Shown here: piece after piece, positions 34,767 to 43,626 of the stretch
How the letters are laid out: every line of letters begins with the position of its first letter
Position numbering within the stretch: position 1 is the first letter of the stretch
Assembly (NCBI GenBank): GCA_016790425.1
Contig: JAEUPF010000062.1
Coordinates: forward strand, 1 to 55,204
Length of the DNA stretch: 55,204 bases
Reading direction: 5' to 3'
Source of the DNA: Rubrivivax sp.
Lineage (GTDB): Bacteria; Pseudomonadota; Gammaproteobacteria; Burkholderiales; Burkholderiaceae_C
Program-made: the position numbers and the translations under genes
Notes under the pieces: model-generated
The model's input: only the letters and a program-made list of their open reading frames with translations
Database searches by the model: none
What the model was told of the DNA's origin: nothing

Positions 34767-35922
34767 GGTGGCGCGATGCTAGGCCCCCGGCGGCGTCCGG
34801 GGCGTCGCCGCCGCCATTCGCGGTCGTTGCCGCGAGCAGGCCGAAGAGATCCTTCGGGTCGGCCAGCGCCGGCACCAGCGCCAGCGCCTCGCCGATGCCC
34901 TGTTCGAGCGCCGCGTCGCGCAGGAAGCACAGCGCCGCGTGGTCCTCGAGCGCGAAGCCGACGCTGTCGAAGACGGTGATCTGGCGCGCGTCGGCACGCC
35001 CCGGCGCCAGCCCTTGCAGCACGCGCCAGAACTCGGTGACGGGGAAGTCGGCAGGCATCTGCTGCAGATCGCCTTCGATGCGCGTCTGCGGCTCGAACTC
35101 GACGAAGACGCCGGCCGCTTCCAGCACGCCGGGATGCAACTCGGTCTTGCCGGGGCAGTCGCCGCCGACCGCGTTGATGTGCATGCCGGGCTCGAGCATC
35201 GCCGGCGTGACGATCGCCGCCTTCGCCTTGTCGGCGGTGACGGTGGTGACGATGTCGGCGCCGCGCACCGCCTCGGCCGCACTGCGGCACAGGTGCAGCG
35301 CCAGGCCGCTGCCGGCGAGATTGGCCGCGGCCTTGGCGCTGGCGGCGGTGTCGGTGTCGAACAAGCGCAGCTCGCGCACGCCCACCGCGTCGCGGAAGGC
35401 CAGCGCCTGGAACTCGCACTGGGCGCCGTTGCCGATGATCGCCATGCTGCGGCTGCCCGGGCGCGCCAGCTGCCGGGCCGCCAGCGCCGACATCGCCGCG
35501 GTGCGCATCGCGGTGGCCAGCGTCAGCTCGGCCAGCAGGCGCGGCGCGCCGGTGGCCACGTCGGCCAGGACGCCGAAGGCCATCACCGTGGGCAGGCCGG
35601 CGCTCGTGTTGGCCGGGTGGCCGTTGACGTACTTGAACGCGAACTGCGACGCATCGGCCACCGGCATCAGCTCGATGACGCCGCTGGCCGAGTGGCTGGC
35701 CACGCGCGCCGTCTTGTCGAAGTGCTGCCAGCGGCGGAAGTCGGCCTCGATGCGCTCGGCGATGGCGGCCAGGCAGGCCGGCAGGCCCTTGCGGCGAACG
35801 AGCTCCAGCACGTGCTGTGCGCCGAGGTACAGCGTCGAGGCGGCAGCGGCACGGCTCGTGCGGGTCGCGCGGGTCGTGGCGCCGCGGGGGGTTTCCCGGG
35901 TGGCGTTCATGGTCTTGCTCAT
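34675..35922 (-). CDS. ocd: ornithine cyclodeaminase family protein
   Basis: 415 residues of the ornithine cyclodeaminase/mu-crystallin family, converting ornithine to proline and ammonia with NAD. Key blocks are FKYVNGHPANTSAGLPTVMAF, the nucleotide site IIGNGAQCEFQALAF, and the catalytic-Asp segment HINAVGGDCPGKTEL. The family usually ends near DPKDLFGLL at about residue 360; here ~45 further residues overlap the start of putA by 92 bp in another frame. It may start at 35922 (MSKT) or 35910 (MNAT). Sitting directly upstream of putA, it completes ornithine to proline to glutamate. An Lrp-type regulator is divergent from it. Confidence 0.87.
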   Translation of the reverse strand: MSKTMNATRETPRGATTRATRTSRAAAASTLYLGAQHVLELVRRKGLPACLAAIAERIEADFRRWQHFDKTARVASHSASGVIELMPVADASQFAFKYVNGHPANTSAGLPTVMAFGVLADVATGAPRLLAELTLATAMRTAAMSALAARQLARPGSRSMAIIGNGAQCEFQALAFRDAVGVRELRLFDTDTAASAKAAANLAGSGLALHLCRSAAEAVRGADIVTTVTADKAKAAIVTPAMLEPGMHINAVGGDCPGKTELHPGVLEAAGVFVEFEPQTRIEGDLQQMPADFPVTEFWRVLQGLAPGRADARQITVFDSVGFALEDHAALCFLRDAALEQGIGEALALVPALADPKDLFGLLAATTANGGGDAPDAAGGLASRHREHAAAVRTAGPTPGSLAAARGHSRAHADA

Positions 35923-36056
35923 GGCGCGGTTCGTCGCCGAAGCGGCGAAGCGCTGTGTGTTGTTTGCCTGGACGACTTTGCCCATCCGTCGCGCCAGCCG
36001 GAAGCCAGCGCGATGCAGCGGTTCGCGCTGCCGGCTGCCGCTTTTCGCAGCCACAA

Positions 36057-36071
36057 TTGCCGAAACGGCAA
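36057..36071. promoter_or_regulatory. perfect palindrome TTGCCGAAACGGCAA upstream of the Lrp-type gene
   Basis: Six-base arms TTGCCG and CGGCAA around AAA, ending 16 bases before the regulator's start codon and inside the 165-bp divergent control region shared with ocd-putA. It is a strong candidate operator for the neighbouring regulator. Confidence 0.55.
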
Positions 36072-36087
36072 CGGACCCCGCGTTCCG

Positions 36088-36507
36088 ATGGACGACGTCG
36101 ATCGCCAGCTCATCGCGCTGCTGAGGAAGGACGCCCGCGCCAGCGTCGCGGCGCTGGCAGCCAAGCTCGGCGTCTCGCGCGGCACGGTGACCAACCGGCT
36201 GCGCAAGCTCGAGGACAGCCACGTCATCGTCGGCTACGGCGTGCTGCTCAGGCCCGACGCCGAGCCGCACGGGATCTCGGCCTGGATGGGCGTGCGCGTC
36301 GACGGCAACCAGACGCGCGCCGTCATCGCCGCGCTGCTGGGCGAGCCCGGCGTCGCGGCGCTGCACGACACCAACGGCCGCTGGGACCTGCTGGCCGAGC
36401 TGCGCGCGCAGAGCATGGCCGAGCTGTCGCAGGTGCTGGAGCGCGTGCGCCTGGTCAAGGGCATCGCCAACACCGAGACCAGTATCCTGCTGGCCTCGTA
36501 CCGCTGA
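36088..36507 (+). CDS. Lrp/AsnC-family transcriptional regulator
   Basis: 139 residues. An N-terminal winged helix-turn-helix (MDDVDRQLIALLRKDARASV, then KLGVSRGTVTNRLRKLE) is followed by an AsnC-type ligand-binding domain (DGNQTRAVIAALLGEPGV, DLLAELRAQSMAEL). It is divergent from ocd-putA and close to a perfect palindrome, so it most likely controls ornithine/proline catabolism in response to one of these amino acids; this fits PutA lacking its own DNA-binding domain. The ATG at 36088 begins the conserved domain. The transporter cassette downstream starts 24 bp later and might be co-transcribed. Confidence 0.88.
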   Translation: MDDVDRQLIALLRKDARASVAALAAKLGVSRGTVTNRLRKLEDSHVIVGYGVLLRPDAEPHGISAWMGVRVDGNQTRAVIAALLGEPGVAALHDTNGRWDLLAELRAQSMAELSQVLERVRLVKGIANTETSILLASYR

Positions 36508-36531
36508 ACCGCCGAAGGAGACAAGACCGCC

Positions 36532-37527
36532 ATGGCCTCGCAACGCCGCACCGTCGCCCTCGCTGCTGCCGCTGCCGCCGCCGTCGCCGCGGGTGCGGCC
36601 GCCTTCGCGCTGCCCGCCTTCGCACAGGACAAGTACCCGGCCAAGCCGGTGACGATCATCGTGCCGCAGGCGCCCGGGGGCGCCAACGACGCCATCGCGC
36701 GCATCGTCGCCGCCAAGCTCACCGAGCAGACCGGGCAGCAGTTCATCGTCGACAACAAGCCCGGCGCAGGCGGCAACATCGGCATGGCCGCGGTGGCCAA
36801 GGCCCGGCCCGACGGCTACACGCTGGTGCTCACCGCCGACAGCGCCGCGGTGATCAACCCCTCGCTGTACAAGACCACCGGCTTCGACACGCTGAAGGAC
36901 TTCGAGCCCGTCGCCCCGGTGGCCACCGCCGGCTACGTGCTGGTGGCCAACAACGCGTTCCCGCCGAAGAACGTGGCCGAACTCGTCGCTGCGGCGAAGG
37001 CGGCGCCGCGCAAGTACACCATCGCCTCGGCCGGCAACGGCACGCTGAACCACCTGATCGGCGAGATGCTCGGCAAGGCCGCCGGCATCGAGCTCGTTCA
37101 CGTGCCGTACAAGGGCGCCTCGGCCGCGGTGACCGACCTCGTCGGCGGCCAGGTGCAGGTGTCGGTGCAGAGCCTGCCGTCGTCGATCTCGTTCATCCGC
37201 GGCGGCAAGCTCAAGGTGCTGGGCGTGGTCAACGAGAAGCGCGTTGCCGCGCTGCCCGACGCACCGACGATCGGCGAGACGATCAACGGCTTCGGCCAGA
37301 CGCCGTGGTACGGCCTCTTCGCGCCTGCCGGCACGCCCCGGGCCGTCGTGGCGCTGGTGCAGGCCGAGGTGGCCAAGGCGCTCGACGCCGCCGACGTGAA
37401 GGAGAAGCTCGCCACCGTCGGCTGCGAGCCGTTCAAGGGCAGCGCCGAGCAGTTCGCCGCGCTCGTCAGGAGCGACCTGTCCAAGTGGGCGAAGATCGTC
37501 AAGGACTCGGGCGCGACGATCGATTGA
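36532..37527 (+). CDS. Bug-type tripartite tricarboxylate transporter receptor
   Basis: 331-residue periplasmic solute receptor of the Bug/TctC family, common in Burkholderiales. Residues 1-31 are a signal peptide ending PAFAQ. The family motifs YPAKPVTIIVPQAPGG, NKPGAGGNIG, HVPYKGASAAVTDLVGGQV and the C-terminal GATID are present. These proteins bind carboxylates such as citrate-like acids. No TctA/TctB membrane genes are adjacent, which is usual for the family. Followed 17 bp later by a CoA-transferase and an acyl-CoA lyase, it is likely to bind the acid they degrade. Confidence 0.88.
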   Translation: MASQRRTVALAAAAAAAVAAGAAAFALPAFAQDKYPAKPVTIIVPQAPGGANDAIARIVAAKLTEQTGQQFIVDNKPGAGGNIGMAAVAKARPDGYTLVLTADSAAVINPSLYKTTGFDTLKDFEPVAPVATAGYVLVANNAFPPKNVAELVAAAKAAPRKYTIASAGNGTLNHLIGEMLGKAAGIELVHVPYKGASAAVTDLVGGQVQVSVQSLPSSISFIRGGKLKVLGVVNEKRVAALPDAPTIGETINGFGQTPWYGLFAPAGTPRAVVALVQAEVAKALDAADVKEKLATVGCEPFKGSAEQFAALVRSDLSKWAKIVKDSGATID

Positions 37528-37544
37528 GTCGGAGGAACGCTGCC

Positions 37545-38762
37545 GTGGACCGGGAAGCACAAGGGCTGCCGCCGAGCGCGCTGCGCGGCGTGAAGGTCGT
37601 CGAGATGGGCCAGCTCATCGCCGGCCCCTTCGCGGCCAAGACGCTGGCCGAGTTCGGTGCCGAAGTCATCAAGATCGAGCCGCCGGGCAGCGGCGACCCG
37701 CTGCGCGGCTGGCGCCTCGTCAAGGACGGTACCTCGGTGTGGTGGCAGGTGCAGTCGCGCAACAAGCGCTCGATCGCGCTCGACCTGCGCAGCGCCGAAG
37801 GCCAGGACATCGCGCGCCGGCTCATCGCCCGGGCCGACGTGCTGGTGGAGAACTTCCGCCCCGGCACGCTCGAAGGCTGGGGCCTGGGCTACGAAGCGCT
37901 GGCGAAGACGAACCCGGGGCTCGTGATGCTGCGCATCTCGGGCTACGGCCAGACCGGACCGTACCGCGACCTGCCCGGCTTCGGCGCCATCGGCGAGGCG
38001 ATGGGCGGCTTGCGCCACCTCACTGGCGAGCCCGGGCGCGTGCCGGTGCGCTGCGGCGTCTCGATCGGCGACACGCTGGCCGCGCTGCACGGCACCATCG
38101 GCGTGCTGATGGCGCTGTACCACCGCAAGGTCAACGGCGGCCGCGGGCAGGTGATCGACGTCGCGCTGCACGAGGCGGTGTTCAACGTGATGGAGAGCCT
38201 GGTGCCCGAGTACAGCGCCTTCGGCGCCGTGCGCGAACCGGGCGGTTCGGCGCTGCCGGGCATCGCGCCTTCCAACGCCTACCGCTGCGGCGACGGCGCC
38301 GTGGTGCTCATCGCCGGCAACGGCGACAGCATCTTCAAGCGCCTGATGAGCGCCATCGGCCGCGACGACCTGGGCCGCGACCCGGCGCTGGCCGACAACG
38401 CCGGGCGCGTGAAGCGCGTCGCCGAACTCGACGCCGCCATCGGCGCGTGGACGGCCGCTCGTCCGTCGGCCCAAGCGCTGGCCGCGCTCGCCGAGGCGAA
38501 GGTGCCGGCCGGGCGCGTCTACACCGCCAAGGACATCGTCGAAGACCCGCACTACCGCGCGCGCGACATGGTCCTCAAGCAGACGACGCGCGAAGGCTTC
38601 GAAGTCGAGGTGCCGGGCATCGTGCCCAAGCTCACCGGAACGCCCGGGCGCCTGCACAGCGCCGCGCCGCGGCTGGGCGAAGACACCGACGCGGTGCTCG
38701 GCGAACTGGGCTTTTCGGCGCCGGACATCGCCGCGCTGCGCGGCCGCAAGGTGGTGGCATGA
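37545..38762 (+). CDS. class III (CaiB/BaiF) CoA-transferase
   Basis: 405 residues, moving CoA from a donor such as succinyl-CoA to a carboxylic acid. VVEMGQLIAGPFAAKTLAEF at the start, IKIEPPGSGDPLRGW, NKRSIALDLRSAEGQ and the ENFRPGTLEGWGLG block are characteristic. The position where many members carry the catalytic Asp appears to read Glu here (DVALHEAVFN); this alignment is by eye. The GTG start at 37545 follows GGAGGAA. The gene overlaps the lyase downstream by ATGA (38759-38762), so they act in one pathway: acid uptake, CoA activation, cleavage. Confidence 0.87.
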   Translation: MDREAQGLPPSALRGVKVVEMGQLIAGPFAAKTLAEFGAEVIKIEPPGSGDPLRGWRLVKDGTSVWWQVQSRNKRSIALDLRSAEGQDIARRLIARADVLVENFRPGTLEGWGLGYEALAKTNPGLVMLRISGYGQTGPYRDLPGFGAIGEAMGGLRHLTGEPGRVPVRCGVSIGDTLAALHGTIGVLMALYHRKVNGGRGQVIDVALHEAVFNVMESLVPEYSAFGAVREPGGSALPGIAPSNAYRCGDGAVVLIAGNGDSIFKRLMSAIGRDDLGRDPALADNAGRVKRVAELDAAIGAWTAARPSAQALAALAEAKVPAGRVYTAKDIVEDPHYRARDMVLKQTTREGFEVEVPGIVPKLTGTPGRLHSAAPRLGEDTDAVLGELGFSAPDIAALRGRKVVA

Positions 38763-39757
38763 ACGCTTCCGTGAACACGGCAACACCGGTCTGGAGCGGC
38801 AACGGCCGCCGCATCCGCATGCAGGAGGTCGGCACGCGCGACGGCCTGCAGGTCGAGGAGCGCTTCGTTGCCACGGCAGACAAGATCGCGCTCGTCGAGG
38901 CGCTGGCCGATGCCGGGCTGGCCAAGATCGAGGTCACCTCGTTCGTCTCGCCGAAAGCCATTCCGCAGCTGCGCGACGCCGAGGTGGTGCTGCGCGAGAT
39001 CCGGCGCAGGAGCGGCGTCGTCTACAGCGCGCTGGTGCCCAACGTGCGCGGCGCCGAGCGGGCCGTCGAGTCGAAGGCCGACGAGCTCAACCTCGTGATG
39101 TCGGCCACCGAGACGCACAACCTCGCCAACCTGCGCATGACGCGCGCGCAGTCGTTCGCGGGCTTGGCGGAGGTGGCCTCGATCGCCCGCGCCGGCCGCG
39201 TCCCGTTCAACGTCTCGCTGTCGTGCACCTTCGGCTGCCCGATGGAAGGCAACGTGCCCGAGGCCGCCGTGCTGCAATGGTGCGAGCGCTTCGTGGGCGA
39301 GCTCGGCGCGCACGGCGTGTCGCTGTGCGACACCACCGGCATGGCCTACCCGCCGCAGGTGGCAGCGCTCGCGGCGGCGTTCCGCCGGCGCTGGCCCGGC
39401 ACCGAGCTGACGCTGCACTTCCACAACACGCGTGGCATGGGCCTGGCCAACGTGCTGGCCGCCATCGACGCCGGCGCCGACCGCTTCGACGCCTCGTTCG
39501 GCGGCATCGGCGGCTGCCCGTATGCGCCCGGCGCCACGGGCAACATCTGCACCGAGGAGATCGCGCACGCGCTGGCCCTGATGGGGTACGACACCGGCGT
39601 CGACGTGGGCAAGCTGATCGCCGCGGCGCGGCGCCTGCCGGCGCTGCTCGGGCACGACATCCCGAGCCAGCTCGTCAAGGCCGGGCAGCGCTTGGACCTG
39701 CACCAGCCGCCGGCCGACTTCGAGGAGATCCGCGCGCGGGCCCTGGCGCGCGGTTGA
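38759..39757 (+). CDS. hydroxymethylglutaryl-CoA lyase-like enzyme
   Basis: 332-residue DRE-TIM metallolyase. The N-terminal QEVGTRDGLQVEE holds the catalytic Arg-Asp pair, SCTFGCPMEG is the substrate-site loop, and GGIGGCPYAPGATGN carries the active-site Cys. The metal-binding block reads HFHNTRGMGLAN, where classical HMG-CoA lyases have HxHDTYGQALAN, so the substrate may be a relative of HMG-CoA. It would split a 3-hydroxy-3-methylacyl-CoA into acetyl-CoA or pyruvate-type products. Coupled to the CoA-transferase upstream by ATGA. Confidence 0.85.
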   Translation: MNASVNTATPVWSGNGRRIRMQEVGTRDGLQVEERFVATADKIALVEALADAGLAKIEVTSFVSPKAIPQLRDAEVVLREIRRRSGVVYSALVPNVRGAERAVESKADELNLVMSATETHNLANLRMTRAQSFAGLAEVASIARAGRVPFNVSLSCTFGCPMEGNVPEAAVLQWCERFVGELGAHGVSLCDTTGMAYPPQVAALAAAFRRRWPGTELTLHFHNTRGMGLANVLAAIDAGADRFDASFGGIGGCPYAPGATGNICTEEIAHALALMGYDTGVDVGKLIAAARRLPALLGHDIPSQLVKAGQRLDLHQPPADFEEIRARALARG

Positions 39758-39808
39758 GGCCGGCCGCCGGCGCCGGGGCCGGCGCGCCGGTTCGCGCGCC
39801 CGCCTCGC

Positions 39809-40912
39809 TCAGACCCCGACCTTCAGCGCGCCGCGGCGGATCTGGTCGCGCTCCATGCTCTCGAAGAGCGCCTTGAAGTTGCCCTCGCCGAAGCCCTCGT
39901 CGGCCTTGCGCTGGATGAACTCGAAGAACACCGGGCCGAGCAGCGTCTCGCTGAAGATCTGCAGCAGCAGCTTCTTCTGCCCGCCGGCGGTGGAACCGTC
40001 GAGCAGGATGCCGCGCGTGGCCAGCTCCTTCACCGGCTCGCCGTGGCCGGGCAGGCGCTCGTCGAGCATCTCGTAGTAGATGTCGTTGGGCGCCGTCATC
40101 AGCGGCACGCCGGCCAGTTGCAAGGCGTCGACGGTGGCGAGGAGGTCGTCGGTGGCCAGCGCGATGTGCTGGATGCCCTCGCCGTTGAACTTCATCAGGA
40201 ATTCCTCGATCTGCCCCGAGCCGCCGCCGGCGCCCTGGCCCGACTCCTCGTTCAGCGGGATGCGGATCAGGCCGTCGGGCGCCGTCATCGCGCGGCTGGT
40301 GAGGCCGGTGTATTCGCCCTTGATGTCGAAGTAGCGGATCTCGCGGAAGTTGAACAGCCGCTCGTAGAACGCGCCCCAGAACGCCATGCGGCCGCGGTAG
40401 ACGTTGTGCGTGAGGTGGTCGATCGTGCGCAGGCCGTGGCCGCGCGGGTGGCGCTGCGCCAGCGGCTGGAATGCGGGCAGGAACTCGAAGTCGATGTCGT
40501 AGATGCTCCTGCCGTCCTCGTGGCGGTCGATCAGGTACAGCGCCGCGCCGCCGATGCCCTTCACCGCCGGCAGCCGCAGTTCCATCGGACCGGTGGGCAC
40601 CTCGACCGGCTGGGCGCCGAGTTCGAGCGCGCGCGCATAGGCCTTGTGCGAATCCCTGACCCGGAACGCCAGCGCGCAGGCGCTGGGGCCGTGTTCGGCG
40701 GCGAAGTAGCCGGCGAGGCTCTTCGGCTCGCGGTTGACGATGAAGTTGATGTCGCCCTGGCGGTACAGCGCAACGTCCTTGCTGCGGTGGCGGGCGACGA
40801 GGCTGAAGCCCATCTTCACGAACAGCGGCTCGAGCAGGTCGGGCACGGGCGAGGCGAACTCGACGAACTCGAAGCCGGCCAGGCCCATGGGGTTTTCGAC
40901 GAGGTCAGGCAT
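39809..40912 (-). CDS. hpd: 4-hydroxyphenylpyruvate dioxygenase
   Basis: 367-residue non-haem Fe(II) enzyme converting 4-hydroxyphenylpyruvate to homogentisate in tyrosine breakdown. The iron ligands are recognisable in [17 protein letters not shown] and FFEFIQRK, and the C-terminal [19 protein letters not shown] is the family signature. A Gly/Ser loop, [11 protein letters not shown], lies before the [10 protein letters not shown] helix and is typical in place but longer than usual. It is divergent from hpaH over 130 bp and convergent with the lyase gene. No homogentisate dioxygenase is in the window. Confidence 0.95.
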   Translation of the reverse strand: MPDLVENPMGLAGFEFVEFASPVPDLLEPLFVKMGFSLVARHRSKDVALYRQGDINFIVNREPKSLAGYFAAEHGPSACALAFRVRDSHKAYARALELGAQPVEVPTGPMELRLPAVKGIGGAALYLIDRHEDGRSIYDIDFEFLPAFQPLAQRHPRGHGLRTIDHLTHNVYRGRMAFWGAFYERLFNFREIRYFDIKGEYTGLTSRAMTAPDGLIRIPLNEESGQGAGGGSGQIEEFLMKFNGEGIQHIALATDDLLATVDALQLAGVPLMTAPNDIYYEMLDERLPGHGEPVKELATRGILLDGSTAGGQKKLLLQIFSETLLGPVFFEFIQRKADEGFGEGNFKALFESMERDQIRRGALKVGV

Positions 40913-41042
40913 GGCAGTGCTCCGCGGTTCGATGCGCCGCCGTGGCGGCGGCAGGGGCGCGATTGTGCCGGCGGCCGCACCATCGTGCAGCGCCGGCCGC
41001 CTCGGGCACACTGGCGGGCCGACAAGGACAGGAGGAGCCTCG

Positions 41043-41846
41043 ATGCTCGATGCCGCGCAGCACGCCGCGCTGGCGCAGGAACTGCAAACCGCCGAGCGCA
41101 CGCGCGTGCAGGTGGAGCAGTTCTCCAAGCGCCACCCCGGCATGACGATGGCCGACAGCTACGCCATCCAGCGCCACTGGATGAAGCTCGAACGCGATGC
41201 CGGCCGGCGCGTCGTCGGGCACAAGATCGGCCTCACGTCGCGGGCGATGCAGCAGGCTTCGCAGATCACCGAGCCCGACTACGGCACGTTGCTGGACAGC
41301 ATGCTGCTGCGCGACGGCGGCGAAGTCGCGGCGGCGCGCTTCATCGTGCCGCGCCTGGAGGTCGAGTTCGCCTTCGTGCTGGCACGGCCGCTCGAAGGGC
41401 CGGGCGTGACGCTGTTCGACGTGCTCAACGCCACCGACTACGTGGTGCCGGCGCTGGAACTCATCGACGCGCGCATCGAGCCCTTCGACCGCGTGACGAA
41501 GGCGCCGCGCAAGGTGCTGGACACGATCGCCGACAACGCCGCCAACGCCGGCATCGTGCTCGGCGGGCGGCCGATGAAGCCCGACGCCGTCGACTGGCGC
41601 TGGGCCGGCGCGCTGCTGTACAAGAACGGCGTCATCGAGGAAACGGGCCTCGGCGCGGCGGTGCTGAACCACCCGGGCAACGGCGTCGCCTGGCTGGCCA
41701 GCAAGCTGGCGCCGCACGGCGAAGCCCTGGCCGCCGGCGAGATCGTCCTCGGCGGCTCGTTCACGCGGCCGGTGCCGTGCGCGGCGGGCGACACGTTCCA
41801 TGCCGACTACGGTCCGCTGGGGTCGATCTCGCTGCACTTCGTCTGA
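41043..41846 (+). CDS. hpaH: 2-oxo-hept-4-ene-1,7-dioate hydratase
   Basis: 267 residues, exactly the usual HpaH length. The family blocks [52 protein letters not shown] (metal-binding Glu pair) and [21 protein letters not shown] are all present. HpaH hydrates 2-oxo-hept-4-ene-1,7-dioate in homoprotocatechuate meta-cleavage. The other hpa genes are not in the window. It stands before a PanE-like gene 30 bp downstream. A ribosome site AGGAGG lies just upstream of the ATG at 41043. Confidence 0.9.
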   Translation: MLDAAQHAALAQELQTAERTRVQVEQFSKRHPGMTMADSYAIQRHWMKLERDAGRRVVGHKIGLTSRAMQQASQITEPDYGTLLDSMLLRDGGEVAAARFIVPRLEVEFAFVLARPLEGPGVTLFDVLNATDYVVPALELIDARIEPFDRVTKAPRKVLDTIADNAANAGIVLGGRPMKPDAVDWRWAGALLYKNGVIEETGLGAAVLNHPGNGVAWLASKLAPHGEALAAGEIVLGGSFTRPVPCAAGDTFHADYGPLGSISLHFV

Positions 41847-41876
41847 CAGCGCCGCAAGCGGAAAGGAACGGCAAGC

Positions 41877-42875
41877 ATGAAGAAGGTCTGCATCGTCGGC
41901 GCCGGCGCCATCGGCGGCTTCATCGGCACCCGGCTCGCCGCGGCCGGCAGCGCCGAGGTGTGCACGCTGGCGCGCGGCGCGACGCTCGAAGCGTTGCGCC
42001 GGCACGGCTGGCGGCTGCAGACCGCCGCCGGTCTGGTGCAGGCGCCGGCGCGCGCCAGCGACAGCGCCGCCGAGCTCGGCGTGCAGGACCTGGTGGTCGT
42101 CGCCGTCAAGGGCCCCGCGCTGACCGCGGTGGCGCGCGGCATCGCGCCGCTGCTGGGGCCGCACACCTGCGTGATGCCGGCGATGAACGGCGTGCCGTGG
42201 TGGTTCTGCGAGGGCGTGCCGGGCTTCGCGGCCGGCGGGCCGCTGGCGAGCGTCGACCCCGGCGGCGAGGTCGCGCGCGCTGTCCGCTTCGAGAGCGTGC
42301 TCGGCTGTGTGGTGCACGCCAGCACGTCCACCGCCGAGCCCGGGCTCGTCGTGCACAAGGTGGGACAGGGCCTCATCGTCGGCGAGCCCGCGGGCGACTC
42401 CGGCCGGCGCAGTGCGCGCGTGCAGGCCGTCGTGCAGCTGCTCGCGCAGGCCGGCTTCGACGTGACGCACAGCGAGGATGTGCGCCACGACATCTGGTAC
42501 AAGCTGTGGGGCAACCTGACGATGAACCCGGTGAGCGCGATCACCGGCGCCACCATCGACCGCGTGCTCGCCGATCCGCTGCTGCGCGCGTTCTGCTCGG
42601 CGGCGATGCAGGAAGCGGCGGCCATCGGCGCGCGCATCGGCTGCCCGATCGCCCAGAGCCCCGAGGACCGGCACGCGATCACCGCCAGGCTCGGCGCCTT
42701 CAAGACCTCGATGCTGCAGGACGTGGAAGCCGGCCGTGCGATCGAGCTCGACGCGATCGTCGGCGCCGTGCACGAGATCGGCCAGCGCATCGGCGTGCCG
42801 GCGCCCAACGTGGCGGCGCTGCTCGGACTGGCGCGCCTGTTCGCGCGCGTGCGGGGCCTCTATCCGGCTGCCTGA
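41877..42875 (+). CDS. 2-dehydropantoate 2-reductase family protein
   Basis: 332-residue NADPH-dependent ketopantoate-reductase fold. The nucleotide motif IVGAGAIGGFIGTRLA is at residues 5-20, the catalytic Lys in WYKLWGNLTMNPVSA, and KTSMLQDVEAGRAIELDAI is the substrate-binding block. True PanE makes pantoate for CoA synthesis, but many Burkholderiales have several paralogues in catabolic loci, and the site next to hpaH suggests a reductase of another 2-oxo acid. The two roles cannot be told apart from sequence. Confidence 0.82.
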   Translation: MKKVCIVGAGAIGGFIGTRLAAAGSAEVCTLARGATLEALRRHGWRLQTAAGLVQAPARASDSAAELGVQDLVVVAVKGPALTAVARGIAPLLGPHTCVMPAMNGVPWWFCEGVPGFAAGGPLASVDPGGEVARAVRFESVLGCVVHASTSTAEPGLVVHKVGQGLIVGEPAGDSGRRSARVQAVVQLLAQAGFDVTHSEDVRHDIWYKLWGNLTMNPVSAITGATIDRVLADPLLRAFCSAAMQEAAAIGARIGCPIAQSPEDRHAITARLGAFKTSMLQDVEAGRAIELDAIVGAVHEIGQRIGVPAPNVAALLGLARLFARVRGLYPAA

Positions 42876-42907
42876 ACGGCCCGCCCGCGGGCGCTGACAA
42901 TGGGCGC

Positions 42908-43555
42908 GTGTCGCAGCTCTTCGAAGTCCACCCCGAGAACCCGCAGCCGCGGCTGCTGAAGCAGGCCGCGCAGATCCTGCACGCCGGCGGCGTGGCCGCC
43001 ATTCCGACCGATTCGAGCTACGCGCTCGTGTGCCACCTCGACGACAAGGCCGCCGCCGAGCACCTGCGGCGCGTGCGCCAGGTCGACGAGAAGCACCACC
43101 TGACACTGCTGTGCCGCGACCTCTCGGAGCTTGCCAGCTACGCGCGCGTCGACAACCGTCAGTACCGCATCCTCAAGCTCGGCACGCCGGGGCCGTTCAC
43201 TTTCATCCTCGAAGCGACCAAGGAAGTGCCGCGGCGCGTGTCGCACCCTTCGCGGCGCACCATCGGCCTGCGCGTGCCGGCGCACCACGTGACGCAGCAG
43301 TTGCTGGAGATCTTCGGCGCGCCGTTGCTGGCGACGACGCTGATCCCTCCCGGCGAGACGCGGCCGCTGAACGACGCGCACGAGATCCGCGCGCGCTTGC
43401 AGAAGGCGCTGCAGGCGGTGGTCGACGCCGGCGCCTGCCCGGCCGAGCCGACGACGGTGATCGACCTCAGCGTCGAGCCGCCGCTGGTGGCGCGCCTGGG
43501 CCGCGGCGATCCGGCGCGGCTGGGACTGGCGGCGCTGCCCTCGCCGGCCGCATGA
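42908..43555 (+). CDS. YrdC/YciO-family (Sua5-like) protein
   Basis: 215 residues of the YrdC domain family. The KxR-S/T-xN-type nucleotide-binding fold is seen in AAIPTDSSYALVCHLDDKAA, PGPFTFILEATKEVPRR and TIGLRVPAHHV. It resembles YciO (L-threonylcarbamoyladenylate synthase-related) more than essential TsaC. A GTG start at 42908 gives the conserved N-terminus MSQLFEVHPENPQ. It lies 32 bp after the reductase gene and is convergent with rhlE. Confidence 0.82.
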   Translation: MSQLFEVHPENPQPRLLKQAAQILHAGGVAAIPTDSSYALVCHLDDKAAAEHLRRVRQVDEKHHLTLLCRDLSELASYARVDNRQYRILKLGTPGPFTFILEATKEVPRRVSHPSRRTIGLRVPAHHVTQQLLEIFGAPLLATTLIPPGETRPLNDAHEIRARLQKALQAVVDAGACPAEPTTVIDLSVEPPLVARLGRGDPARLGLAALPSPAA

Positions 43556-43587
43556 GCGCGGCGCGCCGGTCGCGCCTGGCCGGCTTC

Positions 43588-43608
43588 GGCGCGCGGTGAA
43601 CGCGCGCC
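43588..43608. terminator. hairpin between convergent yciO-like and rhlE genes
   Basis: GGCGCGC at 43588-43594 pairs with GCGCGCC at 43602-43608 around a 7-base loop, in the 71-bp gap between converging genes. There is no T-run, so the terminator role is uncertain. Confidence 0.4.
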
Positions 43609-43626
43609 GGCCCGTCCTCGATCGAG

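Noticed and set aside
30645-34979. Very long open frame on the plus strand opposite putA
   Set aside because: It mirrors the codon bias of putA, is rich in Arg/Ala/His without domain motifs, and putA is certain.
39758-39808. GC palindromes between the lyase and hpd as a terminator
   Set aside because: Several overlapping weak GC pairings exist but none gives a distinct stem-loop, so no feature is called.
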